From: JAJEEA01 sp965116765
GTDB lineage: Bacteria > Acidobacteriota > Vicinamibacteria > Vicinamibacterales > UBA8438
Length of the DNA: 64,000 nt
NCBI GenBank assembly: GCA_965116765.1
Contig: OZ220718.1
Location: 5,270,001 to 5,334,000, forward strand
Reading direction: 5' to 3'
Shown: positions 41,372 through 50,027 of the stretch, piece after piece
Position numbering within the stretch: position 1 is the stretch's first letter
Layout: every line of letters starts with the position of its first letter
Position numbers and translations under genes: made by a program
The notes under the pieces: generated by a model
The model's input: only the letters and a program-made list of their open reading frames with translations
Database searches by the model: none
What the model was told of the DNA's origin: nothing

Positions 41372-43717
41372 TCATCGCCCGCCGCCGCCCTCCGATGGCG
41401 CCGCGGCCGGCCCCGGCAGCGGCTCGTCCGACGCGAACCGCCGCAGCACGTTCTCGGTCAGCCGCGAGACGTTGTTGTCGTAGTCGTTGAACGACAGGCT
41501 GCCGCTCCACGCGATGGAGCTCGTCGAGAACACCGCGCCCCCGTTGGGGTACTCCACGTACGCCATGTCGGCGTAGACGAGCGGGTTGACGGTGCCCCCC
41601 TGCTCGGAGTTGCTGGTGTTCACCTCCTCGATCACGTGCTGGTAGGCGTCGGAGTGCCCGAACGACCGCGCCAGGACCAGCGTGTGGGGCGGCGAGCCCT
41701 GGGCGAGGTCCACCCGGTCGAGCTCCGACCCTGCCGCCCCGAAGTCGAGCACCAGCGACGGGTGGTTGCCGATGAGCTCGTTGTCGCCGATGCCCTCGAA
41801 GATGAACGCGACCCGCGGGTCGAAGCTGTCCGGCATGCGCTGGTAGGGGGAGTTCCGGTCGAACCCCTGCGCGGTGAACCCCACCCCCACCAGCCACTGC
41901 GGGGCCCGGCCGCGGAAGCGCCACAGGCCGCCGGGCTCGCCGGTCAGGCTGTGGTGGCTCTCGCCCGGCGCCCCCTGCCAGTGCTCGGTGCCGTCGCGGC
42001 GCCGCACCTCGATGAAGGTGCCCGTCGGGTCGACCGGCGTCACCCAGTAGAAGCCGTTGCCGCCCATGTACATCAGCCGGCCGCCCTGCTCCAGGTACGA
42101 CCGCATCCCGTGGAACATCTCCCACGAGTAGTACTCCGGGTGGGTGCCGGTCAGCACGACGTTGTAGGGCTCGAGCAGCGCCGCCCCCTCCGCGTGCAGG
42201 TCGTGGTCGGTCACCACGTCGACGGTGAAGCCCTTGACCTCGAGCCAGTCGACGAGGTGGGTGTCGGCCATGAACTGCCACGGGTTGCGGGTGTCGATCT
42301 TCGGGCGCATGTTGGTGATGGGGCGCAGCCGCGACGAGTAGGCGACGCCGCTGCCGTCGGTGTGCGTGGAATAGAGGCTCATCGGCTGGAAGCCGGTGCC
42401 GCCGGTCCCCGCGTAGGCGAGGTAGCTGACGGTCGGGGCGAGGAACGCGATCTCCGCGGTGGCGGTCCCGCGCGGCGGGCGGACGAAGAACGGCACGTAG
42501 TCCTCGCTCGTGATCGTCCGCAGCCGCGCCGCGTACACGCCGCTCGGCAGGTCCGCCGGCACCTCGAAGGCGAAGCCGACGTCCCACCCCGCGTCCAGCA
42601 GGTCGCTGTCGTGGAAGTGGATGGCGCCGTACTGCTCTCGCGCCCGCCGGAAGTCCATCTCCGTGGCGTCCCACAGGTGGCCCGTCACCGCTCGCGTCGG
42701 CTGGTTCACCGTCCGGCCGTCCAGCCCGCTTCCCTCGGTGTCGCGCACGCGGTCGGTCTCGATGTCCGCCGCGAAGTCCCACGCCGCCACCGCGTCGTCC
42801 GGCCCCGCGCCGGCCGCGATCGCCTCGACCTCGGCCCGGCTCAGCGCCCGCGCATAGATGCGCGGGTTGTCGATCTTCCCGTTGTAGTGCCCGGCCACGC
42901 CGCCGTCCGCGGTCGCGTAGGCGGCCATGTGCAGGGGCGCGTCGGGCGTTGCCAGCGCCCGCACGGGCGTCGTCTCCTCCAACACCACACGCGTCGGGTC
43001 GTTCGCGTAGAGGTCGAGCGGCTCCTGGTACAGCGTCACCCGACCGTCGTCGGCGTCGAACGTCGCGGCCACGAAGTACCACTGCGTCGGCACGCCGTGC
43101 GGCCGCGGCCGGCCCGCCCCCGGAATCGCCGGCATCCAGCGCCGCAACGGCGGCTCCGCCGCCACGCGCGCCACCTGCCCGTCGGCCGCCCCGAGCCAGA
43201 GCGCCAGCCGCCCCTGCTCGTCGATCATCAGCCCGTAGCCGCGGTCCGCCGCCCACTTCGTCACCACGCCCTGCGCGCCCGGCTCGCCCACCCAGCCGAC
43301 GACCCCGGGCCGCGTCGGCGCCACCCAGGCCGTGATCGTGAAGCTCCCGCCGAGGCGCAACGGCTCGGCGTCCGGCACGGTGACGTAGGAGCCGAGCGGC
43401 AGCTCCTGGCGCCGGCCGGGATAGTCGTCGTTGACCGGCGTCTCGACCAGCGTCTCCTTGATGCCCGGCCCGTTCGGGTTCGCGTCGCCGTGGATCAGCC
43501 GGACGATCTCCGCCCGGTAGGTGGGCAGCTCGCTGCTCACCATGAACCGGATGGTCTCGCCCGGCGCCACGCCCATCCGGTCGGCGTAGCCGACGACGCC
43601 CATCGCGTTCAACGCGGCCTGCGGTCCGATCTCGGCCGCCGACTGCGCCCACGCGGCGCCGGTCAGAGCCAGAACCGCCGCGGCGGCCAACCCAACGCGT
43701 CTACTCGTTCCAGACAT
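41372..43717 (-). CDS. Exported N,N-dimethylformamidase large-subunit-like protein
   Basis: The 781-residue protein has a signal peptide (to AAWAQ), a LamG-like sandwich (about residues 90-300, with GSFTITAWVAPTRP and GHYNGKIDNPRIYARALS), and a C-terminal region matching the N,N-dimethylformamidase beta subunit: YSSRLRPITNMRPKIDTR, VVLTGTHPEYYSWEM, GGRLMYMGGNGFYWVTP. Cytoplasmic DMFase needs a small subunit that I do not see here, and it is not normally exported, so this is probably a relative that hydrolyses some other amide. ATG 43717 follows GGAGGAG. The frame runs on upstream as a shadow only. Confidence 0.8.
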   Translation of the reverse strand: MSGTSRRVGLAAAAVLALTGAAWAQSAAEIGPQAALNAMGVVGYADRMGVAPGETIRFMVSSELPTYRAEIVRLIHGDANPNGPGIKETLVETPVNDDYPGRRQELPLGSYVTVPDAEPLRLGGSFTITAWVAPTRPGVVGWVGEPGAQGVVTKWAADRGYGLMIDEQGRLALWLGAADGQVARVAAEPPLRRWMPAIPGAGRPRPHGVPTQWYFVAATFDADDGRVTLYQEPLDLYANDPTRVVLEETTPVRALATPDAPLHMAAYATADGGVAGHYNGKIDNPRIYARALSRAEVEAIAAGAGPDDAVAAWDFAADIETDRVRDTEGSGLDGRTVNQPTRAVTGHLWDATEMDFRRAREQYGAIHFHDSDLLDAGWDVGFAFEVPADLPSGVYAARLRTITSEDYVPFFVRPPRGTATAEIAFLAPTVSYLAYAGTGGTGFQPMSLYSTHTDGSGVAYSSRLRPITNMRPKIDTRNPWQFMADTHLVDWLEVKGFTVDVVTDHDLHAEGAALLEPYNVVLTGTHPEYYSWEMFHGMRSYLEQGGRLMYMGGNGFYWVTPVDPTGTFIEVRRRDGTEHWQGAPGESHHSLTGEPGGLWRFRGRAPQWLVGVGFTAQGFDRNSPYQRMPDSFDPRVAFIFEGIGDNELIGNHPSLVLDFGAAGSELDRVDLAQGSPPHTLVLARSFGHSDAYQHVIEEVNTSNSEQGGTVNPLVYADMAYVEYPNGGAVFSTSSIAWSGSLSFNDYDNNVSRLTENVLRRFASDEPLPGPAAAPSEGGGGR

Positions 43718-43974
43718 CACTGAAGCTCCTCCCGGCTGACCCCTGCGACCGCACCGAAGCTCGATGGCATGACTCCTCGATCTCCCCGTCGCAGGGGGAG
43801 TCCTGTCCCGGGATCGTCGCCTGCGGCTCGGATCGCCGCCCGAACCCAATCCCGCCGAGGCTTTCCAGGGCGCATGCAGGATCGTGAGATGACGCCCTCC
43901 GGCCCGCCCGGGCCCGTGGTTCCGGTGTGGTTCCAGGCGGCGTCTCACTCTGCTTGTCGCGCACCCAGGTCCCT
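43718..43974. other. Intergenic region with hairpins
   Basis: No gene is seen. An imperfect inverted repeat at 43771-43802 (GACTCC with GGAGTC, and CTCCCC with GGGGG nested inside) may end transcription of the S9 peptidase gene or lie in the leader of the amidase-like gene. Confidence 0.4.
43771..43802 (-). terminator. Possible hairpin terminator after the S9 peptidase gene
   Basis: GACTCC (43771-43776) pairs with GGAGTC (43797-43802), with an alternative inner stem CTCCCC/GGGGG. It is 170 bases downstream of the peptidase stop and lacks a U-tract. Confidence 0.3.
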
Positions 43975-46047
43975 CTACCCCTCCTGGTCGGTGGCCGCGG
44001 CCCCACCGACCAGGAACCGATCGAACCACAGCCGCAGGTAGAGCTGCACCCGCATGAAGTTGGTCGGGGGCGAGCTGCGGCTGTGCCAGCTGTCGGTCAG
44101 GCGGATCATCGCGGTGGGCACCTTGCGCAGCTTCAGGGCCCGGTAATACTGCTCGGTCTGCTCCATCGGCGTCCGCAGGTCGCGCTCGCCGGTCATCAGC
44201 AGGGTCGGCGTGGTGACGTTGCCCACGTACATCAGCGTGGACCGCCGCAGGTGCTCCTCGGGGTCCTCCCAGGGCAGCTTCTCGAAGTTGCGGTACCAGC
44301 CCGATCCGTCGGTGGTGCCGACGAAGCTCAGCCAGTTGGTGACCGGCGCCTTGACCACGGCGGCGGTGAAGCGCCCGGTGCGGCCGACGATCCACGACGT
44401 CAGGACGCCCCCGCCGCTGCCGCCGTACACGAAGAGGTTGCGCTCGTCGACGTAGCCGCGCGAGATCACCTCGTCGACCCCGGCCATGAGGTCGTCGTAG
44501 TCCTCCCCCGGGTACGCGTTCTTGATGGCGTTGCCGAACGCGCTGCCGTAGCCGCTGCTGCCGCGCGGGTTCGTGTAGAGGACGACGTAGCCGTTGGCCG
44601 CGTGGTCCTGGTTCTTGAAGTCGAACCCGGCGTTGTACATGGCGTGGGGGCCGCCGTGGATGCGGAGAATGAGCGGGTACTCTCGCGTGGGGTCGAAGTC
44701 GGGCGGCTTGACGATCCAGCCCTGGATGTCGAGCCCGTCCGGCGATCGGTACCAGATCTCCTCGACGTCGCCCAGGCGCAGGTCGGCGAGCAGCCCGGCG
44801 TTGGTCCGGTGCAGGGTGCGCAGCGTCGCCCGGTCGTCGACGTCGAAGGCGACGAGGTCGCCGGGCACGTGGTAGCTCGAGACGACGCCGACCGCGACGC
44901 CGTTGTCGCTGACCGACGACACCGAGAGCATGTGGTTGCCGCTCGTCACCTGCCGGACCTCGCCGTCGACCGACGCGAAGTGGAGGTTGCTCGTCCCCCG
45001 GAGCTGCGCGTTCAGGTAGACGCCGCTGCCGTCCGCGGCCCAGCCCACGATGCCGGGGCGCCGCCCCATCTCGGTGGCGACGACCCGGGGCCCTGAGCCG
45101 TCGGCGGCCATCACGTAGAGGCCCTCCTCGCGGTAGGTGTCGGTGGTGTGGTCCATGCCGGTGTAGGCGATGGCGCGGCCGTCGGGCGAGGGGACGGCGC
45201 CGGCGTCGGGACCGTCGCGGCTCGTCAGGGCGGCGATCTCGCGGGTCGCCAGGTCCACCCGGTACACGTCGGACTGCCGCCACGCGTACTCGGCGTCCGG
45301 TTCGCGGAGGCCCGAGAAGACGATGGCGCGGCCGTCGGGGGTGAACCGCGGGCCGTCGTGGTGGAAGTCGCCGCTCGTCAACTGCCGCGGCGTGCCCCCC
45401 GCGGCGCTGACCACGAAGATGTGGCGGTAGCCGGCCGGGGTGTAGCCGGACCCGTCGCGCCGGTAGCTCAGCCGGGTCACGATGCGGGGCGGGGCGGTCC
45501 ACTCGGCGCCCTCCGGCGCCCTCGGCATGTCGATGTCCCAGGCCGGGTCGGGAGGCGGAGGGACAACGGCGCGGAAGGCGAGCGAGCCGCTGTCGGGCGC
45601 CCACCGGATCTGCGACGGCGGGTTCTCGAGCCGCGTGATCTGGCTCTCGGCGCCCTCGGCGTCCATCCAGCGGACGAACACCTGCGAGCCCCGCGGCTCG
45701 CCCGACCGCGTGAACGCGATGCGGGTGCCGTCGGGCGACCAGCGGGGGCCGGCGCCCTCGGTGAGGAAGCGGTTGCGCGCACCGTCGGCGCCGATGACCC
45801 ACAGCTCGCTGCGGACGCCGTCGGCCACCGGGTCGACGAAGCGCCGCTCGTAGACGACGGTCTCGCCGTCGGGCGAGATGCGGGGATTGGCGACCGTCTC
45901 CCACGAGAGATAGTCGTCGAGGGCCAGGTGGCGTCGGCCGTCGTCCTGGCCGGACGCGCTCGCGGCCGCGAGGAACAGCGCGAGCAGCAGGCAGACGCCG
46001 AGCCGCCGCCGGGGTCGCAGGGCAGAGATCGAACCGGGAATCATCAT
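43975..46047 (-). CDS. Exported S9-family (prolyl-oligopeptidase type) peptidase
   Basis: The 690-residue enzyme has a signal peptide (to ASASGQ), an N-terminal WD40-like propeller with PD40 strands (NPRISPDGETVVYERRF, GPRWSPDGTRIAFTRSG, GPRFTPDGRAIVFSG), and a C-terminal alpha/beta hydrolase with the catalytic triad Ser544 (YGGSGGG), Asp623 (TGERDLRTP) and His655 (DSWHSRSSPP). It cuts short peptides, probably as an acylaminoacyl- or dipeptidyl-peptidase in the periplasm. ATG 46047 is chosen for the GGGAGG at 8-base spacing. Confidence 0.92.
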   Translation of the reverse strand: MMIPGSISALRPRRRLGVCLLLALFLAAASASGQDDGRRHLALDDYLSWETVANPRISPDGETVVYERRFVDPVADGVRSELWVIGADGARNRFLTEGAGPRWSPDGTRIAFTRSGEPRGSQVFVRWMDAEGAESQITRLENPPSQIRWAPDSGSLAFRAVVPPPPDPAWDIDMPRAPEGAEWTAPPRIVTRLSYRRDGSGYTPAGYRHIFVVSAAGGTPRQLTSGDFHHDGPRFTPDGRAIVFSGLREPDAEYAWRQSDVYRVDLATREIAALTSRDGPDAGAVPSPDGRAIAYTGMDHTTDTYREEGLYVMAADGSGPRVVATEMGRRPGIVGWAADGSGVYLNAQLRGTSNLHFASVDGEVRQVTSGNHMLSVSSVSDNGVAVGVVSSYHVPGDLVAFDVDDRATLRTLHRTNAGLLADLRLGDVEEIWYRSPDGLDIQGWIVKPPDFDPTREYPLILRIHGGPHAMYNAGFDFKNQDHAANGYVVLYTNPRGSSGYGSAFGNAIKNAYPGEDYDDLMAGVDEVISRGYVDERNLFVYGGSGGGVLTSWIVGRTGRFTAAVVKAPVTNWLSFVGTTDGSGWYRNFEKLPWEDPEEHLRRSTLMYVGNVTTPTLLMTGERDLRTPMEQTEQYYRALKLRKVPTAMIRLTDSWHSRSSPPTNFMRVQLYLRLWFDRFLVGGAAATDQEG

Positions 46048-46240
46048 GGTGCTTGCCTCCCGCCGCACCGCGAGTCTGCGGCGCCGCTCGATGCGAGTCT
46101 ACCGCCAACCGGGGGAATCGGTCCTTCGGAGTCCGTTTTCGTTGCGCTTTCGGGAACCCCGTTGACCTTCGTTCGGCCCCCGGCTTATCGTCTGCGCGGG
46201 CGGCCCGACGCCGCACGCGGCGAGCGTTCGCGAGTCGACC

Positions 46241-46444
46241 ATGTATGGCGCAATCGTGATCGGTGTCGGCGGGATGGGCAGCGCCACCGTCTACCACCTC
46301 GCACATGCGGGCTGCCGGGTGCTGGGGTTGGAGTTCTGCAGCGTCGTCGGCCGGGTCATGGCCGAGCTCTGCCTGGGACGGTCGCCGAGCTGGGACATCG
46401 GCCGCTTCCGGCTGACCCCGGAGCGCGCGGCGGCGGAGGCCTGA
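46241..46444 (+). pseudogene. Cored sarcosine-oxidase-like gene (N-terminus joined to C-terminus)
   Basis: The 67-codon frame begins MYGAIVIGVGGMGSATVYHL, the exact FAD-binding start of monomeric sarcosine oxidase/N-methyltryptophan oxidase, through VLGLE. It then jumps to FCSVVGRVMAELCLGRSPSW and DIGRFRLTPERA, the last 35 or so residues of the same family. Roughly 300 residues between are missing, in frame. It precedes an enolase-superfamily gene. No function is expected unless the fragment was reused. Confidence 0.8.
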
Positions 46445-46477
46445 CGGGGACGGACGACGACCGCCACGGAGAGTGTC

Positions 46478-47560
46478 ATGCCGGAATCCGCTCTGACCAT
46501 CCGCACGCTGACCGCGCGCGCCGTCGCCGCGCCGCTGGCGCGGCCGCTGCGCACCGCGTCCGGCGACATCCCGGTCTCGCCCCTGCTGCTGGTGGAAGTC
46601 GCCTCGGAGGAGGGTCCTGTCGGCCGGGCCTACGTCTTCGGGTACACCACCCTCACGCTGCGCGCGTTGAAGGCGTTTCTCGAGGACGTGGAGGAGGTCG
46701 TGCGGGGACGCCCGGCCGTGCCCGTGGCGCTGTACGACGATCTGGCCGCGCGCTTCCGTCTGATGGGGCGCCAGGGGCTCGTCGGCATGGCGCTGTCGGG
46801 CCTGGACATGGCTCTGTGGGACCTGCAGGGGCGCGCGCAGCAGCGGCCGGTCGTCGAGCTGCTCGGCGGACAGGCGAATCCGGTGCCGGCCTATGACAGC
46901 TACGGCATCGTCGATCCGGTTGCCGACCGGGCTGCGCTCGAGCGCAGCGTCGAGCAGGGATTCCGCGCGATCAAGATCAAAATTGGGGCCCGCGATCTGG
47001 CGTGGGACGTCGCCAGGGTCGCCGGGGTGCGCGAGATCGTCGGGCCCGACGTGCGGCTGATGGTCGACTACAACCAGTCGCTGACCGCGCCCGAGGCCCT
47101 GCGGCGCATCCGCGCGCTCGCCCGGTTCGACCTGGAATGGGTGGAGGAGCCCGTGCCGGCCGAGGATCTCGCCGGCCACGCCCGCGTCCGCGCGGCCTCT
47201 CCCGTCCCGGTTCAGACCGGCGAGAACTGGTGGTTCGGGCACGACATGGCCCACGCCCTCGCGGCCGGCGCCTGCGACCTGTGCATGCCCGACATCATGA
47301 AGATCGGGGGCGTGACGGGCTGGCTGCGCGCCATGGGGCAGGCCGAGGCGGCCGCCGTCCCCGTGTCGAGCCACCTCTTCGTCGAGGCCAGCGCCCACGT
47401 CCTGCCGGTGACGCCGCTGGCGCACTACCTGGAGTACCTCGACCTCGCCGGCGCCGTCCTCGCCGACCCGCCGCGGGTGGTCGACGGAATGGTCACCGCG
47501 CGCGGCCCGGGTCTCGGCATGGACTGGGACGAGGCGGCGGTGGCCCGCTACCTGGCGTGA
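46478..47560 (+). CDS. Enolase-superfamily (mandelate racemase/muconate lactonising type) enzyme
   Basis: The 360-residue protein abstracts a proton alpha to a carboxylate. The catalytic set is visible: KIKIG (Lys166, Lys168), metal ligands Asp197 (LMVDYNQ), Glu223 (WVEEP) and Glu249 (QTGEN), and the general base His299 (SSHLFVE). The His299 plus KxK arrangement fits the mandelate-racemase subgroup rather than muconate cycloisomerases. ATG 46478 follows a GGAGAG-type site. A deleted sarcosine-oxidase gene is upstream and a SnoaL-ankyrin gene downstream. The substrate is unknown. Confidence 0.9.
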   Translation: MPESALTIRTLTARAVAAPLARPLRTASGDIPVSPLLLVEVASEEGPVGRAYVFGYTTLTLRALKAFLEDVEEVVRGRPAVPVALYDDLAARFRLMGRQGLVGMALSGLDMALWDLQGRAQQRPVVELLGGQANPVPAYDSYGIVDPVADRAALERSVEQGFRAIKIKIGARDLAWDVARVAGVREIVGPDVRLMVDYNQSLTAPEALRRIRALARFDLEWVEEPVPAEDLAGHARVRAASPVPVQTGENWWFGHDMAHALAAGACDLCMPDIMKIGGVTGWLRAMGQAEAAAVPVSSHLFVEASAHVLPVTPLAHYLEYLDLAGAVLADPPRVVDGMVTARGPGLGMDWDEAAVARYLA

Positions 47561-47601
47561 GGTGTCCGCGGGTCGGCCGCGGTGTTCGATGGATGGGGAC
47601 G

Positions 47602-48894
47602 ATGTCAGACCATGCAACGAGCGAGGTCGAGCGCAACAAGCGGATCGTCCTGGCGTTCGTCGACGCCGTCAACGCGCAGGACTGGGAGGCGCTGGACCGC
47701 CTCGTGGCTCCGGAGTTCGTCCGGCACAGCGACGCGGCCGGTGAGCCGGGGGTGCGCAGCCGGGACGATCTCAAGTGGTTCCTGCGCAACGAGCACCTGA
47801 CGTTCCCCGATGCGCGGGAGATGGTCGAGGGCCTCGTCGCCGAAGGCGATCGGGTCGCCGCGCGCCATCTGCTCACCGGCACGCAGACCGGCCCGTTCGG
47901 GGACCATCCCCCGTCCGGCCGGCCGGTGCGGGTCCGCTATCTCGCCGTCTACCGCCTCGAGGCGGGACGCTTGGTCGAGGCATGGGCGGAATGGGACCAT
48001 CTCGGGGTGCTCGCGCAGATGGGTCTCGCGCCCGGCGGGGCGCAGGCGGAGGCGAGCCTGCACGAGTTTCTCGACGACGGCTACGGCCCGGACGGCGACG
48101 CGGAGCTCGCCCGCCGGCTCGAGGCGGGGGCGGACCTCGCGGCGCGGGACGGCGCCGCGGCGGAAACCGCGCTCCACGTGGCGACGAGGCGCCGGCGTGT
48201 CGAGGCGGTGCGGTGTCTGCTCGACCACGGCGCCGACATCGACGCGCGCACCGCGGGCGGGAAGACCGCCCATGCCCACGCCGCGCGGCGCGGGTTCTCC
48301 GAGCTGGTGCGCCTGCTCACGGAGCGCGGGGCCGACACCGCGCTCGCCCCCGCCGACCGGCTGGCCGTCGCCGTCGTCGGCGGGAGGCTCGAAGAGGCCA
48401 GGCGCCTGCTCGAGGCCCACCCCGGGTGCGCGCGCACCGGCAACCCGGAAGAGGACCGCCTGCTCGCCGACGTGGCCGGGCGACCCGGCACCGCACAGGT
48501 GGCCCTGCTCATCGCGGCGGGCGCGGACCTGACCGCGACGGGGCTCGACGAGGGGACGCCGCTGCATCAGGCCGCGTGGTTCGGCCAGCCCGACAACGCC
48601 CGGCTGCTGCTCGAGGCCGGCGCGCCGCTCGAGGCCTTCGATGCGTGCCACGACAACTCGCCGCTCGGGTGGGCGGTCCACGGCGCGCGTTACTCGGGCG
48701 GCGCCCGAGCCCGCAGCGATGCCTACGTCGAGGTCGTCCGGATGCTGCTCGACGCGGGGGCCGGCCTGCACTATCCGGGCCGGCCGGACGACGACGCGTT
48801 CCTGACGCGCCTGATGGCGGACGCGACTCAGGCGGTGCTGCCGCTCCTGGAGGACGCGGCGTCGGCGCGGGGCCGAGCGCACCGGCGCACCTGA
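47602..48894 (+). CDS. SnoaL-like domain fused to ankyrin repeats
   Basis: Residues 1 to about 140 are a SnoaL/NTF2-like polyketide-cyclase fold (ERNKRIVLAFVDAVNAQDWE, FGDHPPSGRPVRVRYLAVYR, AWAEWDHLGVLAQMGL). Residues 150-420 are ankyrin repeats (ETALHVATRRRRVEAVRCLL, GTPLHQAAWFGQPDNARLLL, VRMLLDAGAG). The SnoaL part may bind or hydrolyse a small molecule and the ankyrins a partner. ATG 47602 is preferred; ATG 47593 is also in frame. The stop codon lies in the second copy of a local duplication, so the C-terminus may have been altered. Confidence 0.8.
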   Translation: MSDHATSEVERNKRIVLAFVDAVNAQDWEALDRLVAPEFVRHSDAAGEPGVRSRDDLKWFLRNEHLTFPDAREMVEGLVAEGDRVAARHLLTGTQTGPFGDHPPSGRPVRVRYLAVYRLEAGRLVEAWAEWDHLGVLAQMGLAPGGAQAEASLHEFLDDGYGPDGDAELARRLEAGADLAARDGAAAETALHVATRRRRVEAVRCLLDHGADIDARTAGGKTAHAHAARRGFSELVRLLTERGADTALAPADRLAVAVVGGRLEEARRLLEAHPGCARTGNPEEDRLLADVAGRPGTAQVALLIAAGADLTATGLDEGTPLHQAAWFGQPDNARLLLEAGAPLEAFDACHDNSPLGWAVHGARYSGGARARSDAYVEVVRMLLDAGAGLHYPGRPDDDAFLTRLMADATQAVLPLLEDAASARGRAHRRT

Positions 48895-48992
48895 TGGCGG
48901 ACGCGGCCCGGGCTGTTCCGCTCCTGGGGGATGCGGCCCCCCGGGCTGTTGCCCCGCCTGCGGCGGCGGTGCGGCGCCGAGTGCGCCGGTCA
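48811..48992. repeat. Echo at the end of the SnoaL-ankyrin gene
   Basis: CTGATGGCGGACGCG occurs at 48811 and 48891, followed in both copies by a related stretch (CCGCTCCTGG then GACGCGG or GATGCGG, and a GCCGAG-GCGC-CCGG block). The period is 80 bases. The gene's TGA (48892-48894) is inside the second copy, so the duplication created the present stop. Confidence 0.8.
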
Positions 48993-49013
48993 CTGGACGA
49001 AGAGGAGAACGCG

Positions 49014-49727
49014 ATGAGCGCCGACCCGGCCGGTCTCCTGCGCGGCGAGGTCTCGACCCTGATGTTCGACCAGTACGGCACCATCGTCGACATGCAGGGC
49101 GGCCTCAGCGAGATGGTGGCGCCGTTCCTGGCCGGCAAGGGCTGGCGCGGCGATCCCCACCGCTTCGTCACCTGGTGGCGGCGCACGCACTTCGAAGACT
49201 CGATGATCGACTCGCTGTGCGACCGCGGCCACACGTCGTACCGCGAGATCGGCCAACGCGCGGTGTCGCAGGTCATGCGGCGCGCGGGCATCGACCACAC
49301 GCCCGACGAGGTGCGCTGGCTCGTCGGCTGCATCGAACGCCTGAAACCCTTCCCCGATGTGATCGAGGCGCTCGAACGGCTGCGCGGGCGCTACCGCCTC
49401 GCGATTCTCTCGAACGGCGACCGCGACATGCTCGAGGCCGCGAAACCGCACATCGGGTTCCCCTTCGACGCGGTGATCTCGGTCGAGGAGGCGGGCTACT
49501 TCAAGCCGCACCGCGCGACCTACGCGATGGCGTGCGAGCGCCTCGGCGCCGACCCTCCGACCGTGCTCTTCGTCGCCAACCACGCGTTCGACTGCATCGG
49601 CGCGAAGGCCGGCGGCATGCACACCGCGTTCATCGACCGGCGCCGCCGTCCCTTCGGCGGCTCGCCGCACCAGCCGGACCTCGTCGTCGAGGACTTCGCG
49701 GCGCTGGCGCGGGTGATGTCGGGGTAA
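49014..49727 (+). CDS. HAD hydrolase, type II haloacid-dehalogenase-like
   Basis: The 237-residue protein has the HAD motifs in order: nucleophile FDQYGTIVD, motif II ILSNGDRDM, Lys in YFKPHRATY and the C-terminal VANHAFDCIGAKAGG in the place of the (S)-2-haloacid dehalogenase SSNxFDxxGA block. The arginine for carboxylate binding in the cap is plausible (WWRRTHFED). ATG 49014 follows GAGGAG. A dehalogenase or a phosphatase-like activity are both possible. A second member of the family is at 53756. Confidence 0.85.
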   Translation: MSADPAGLLRGEVSTLMFDQYGTIVDMQGGLSEMVAPFLAGKGWRGDPHRFVTWWRRTHFEDSMIDSLCDRGHTSYREIGQRAVSQVMRRAGIDHTPDEVRWLVGCIERLKPFPDVIEALERLRGRYRLAILSNGDRDMLEAAKPHIGFPFDAVISVEEAGYFKPHRATYAMACERLGADPPTVLFVANHAFDCIGAKAGGMHTAFIDRRRRPFGGSPHQPDLVVEDFAALARVMSG

Positions 49728-49836
49728 GGGGACAGCGAACGTGATTGCCATGAAGTTGCCAACTGCGCCCCGGCGGCGAACCCGTTTCCGTGGGGCGACG
49801 CGCTCGGCACGTGGCAAGGTAGTTCCCGTCAGCGCC

Positions 49837-50020
49837 CTGGCAGCCCGTGGTGGAACCCCGCGTTGCACCGCGGCCGAAGGGCGCCAGCGACCGGCCGAGG
49901 CGCCCGCCTGACAAGGCGTGAGGAGGGCGCATCTTGGGCATATGTAACCGACGAACAACGCGGTCAGGCGGGATGCATCGCTGCTCGAATGCGGCGGGGA
50001 CTTCCGCCACGGGCTGCTAG
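49837..50020. mobile_element. MITE-like element with 17-bp terminal inverted repeats
   Basis: CTGGCAGCCCGTGGTGG (49837-49853) and CCGCCACGGGCTGCTAG (50004-50020) are inverted repeats with 15 of 17 bases matching. They enclose about 150 bases with no gene. Part of the interior is shared with the MFS gene copy at 40439, and the right end resembles 30148-30178. No target-site duplication is obvious. Confidence 0.5.
49843..49921. repeat. Dispersed repeat, copy upstream of mutY
   Basis: This is the partner of the repeat at 40439-40511. It starts at the left end of the MITE-like element and ends GACAAGGCGTGA. Confidence 0.75.
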
Positions 50021-50027
50021 CGTAACC

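Larger units (their letters stand above)
49728..50027. other. Non-coding 300-base region upstream of mutY with a MITE-like element
   Basis: No gene is seen. It contains the dispersed repeat 49843-49921 and inverted terminal repeats at 49837-49853 and 50004-50020 (see separate entries). Confidence 0.6.

Noticed and set aside
41372..47617. A single minus-strand open frame of about 2080 codons
   Set aside because: It is the amidase-like gene frame continuing, without stops, antisense to the enolase-superfamily gene and out of frame through the S9 peptidase gene. The signal peptide and ribosome site put the real start at 43717.
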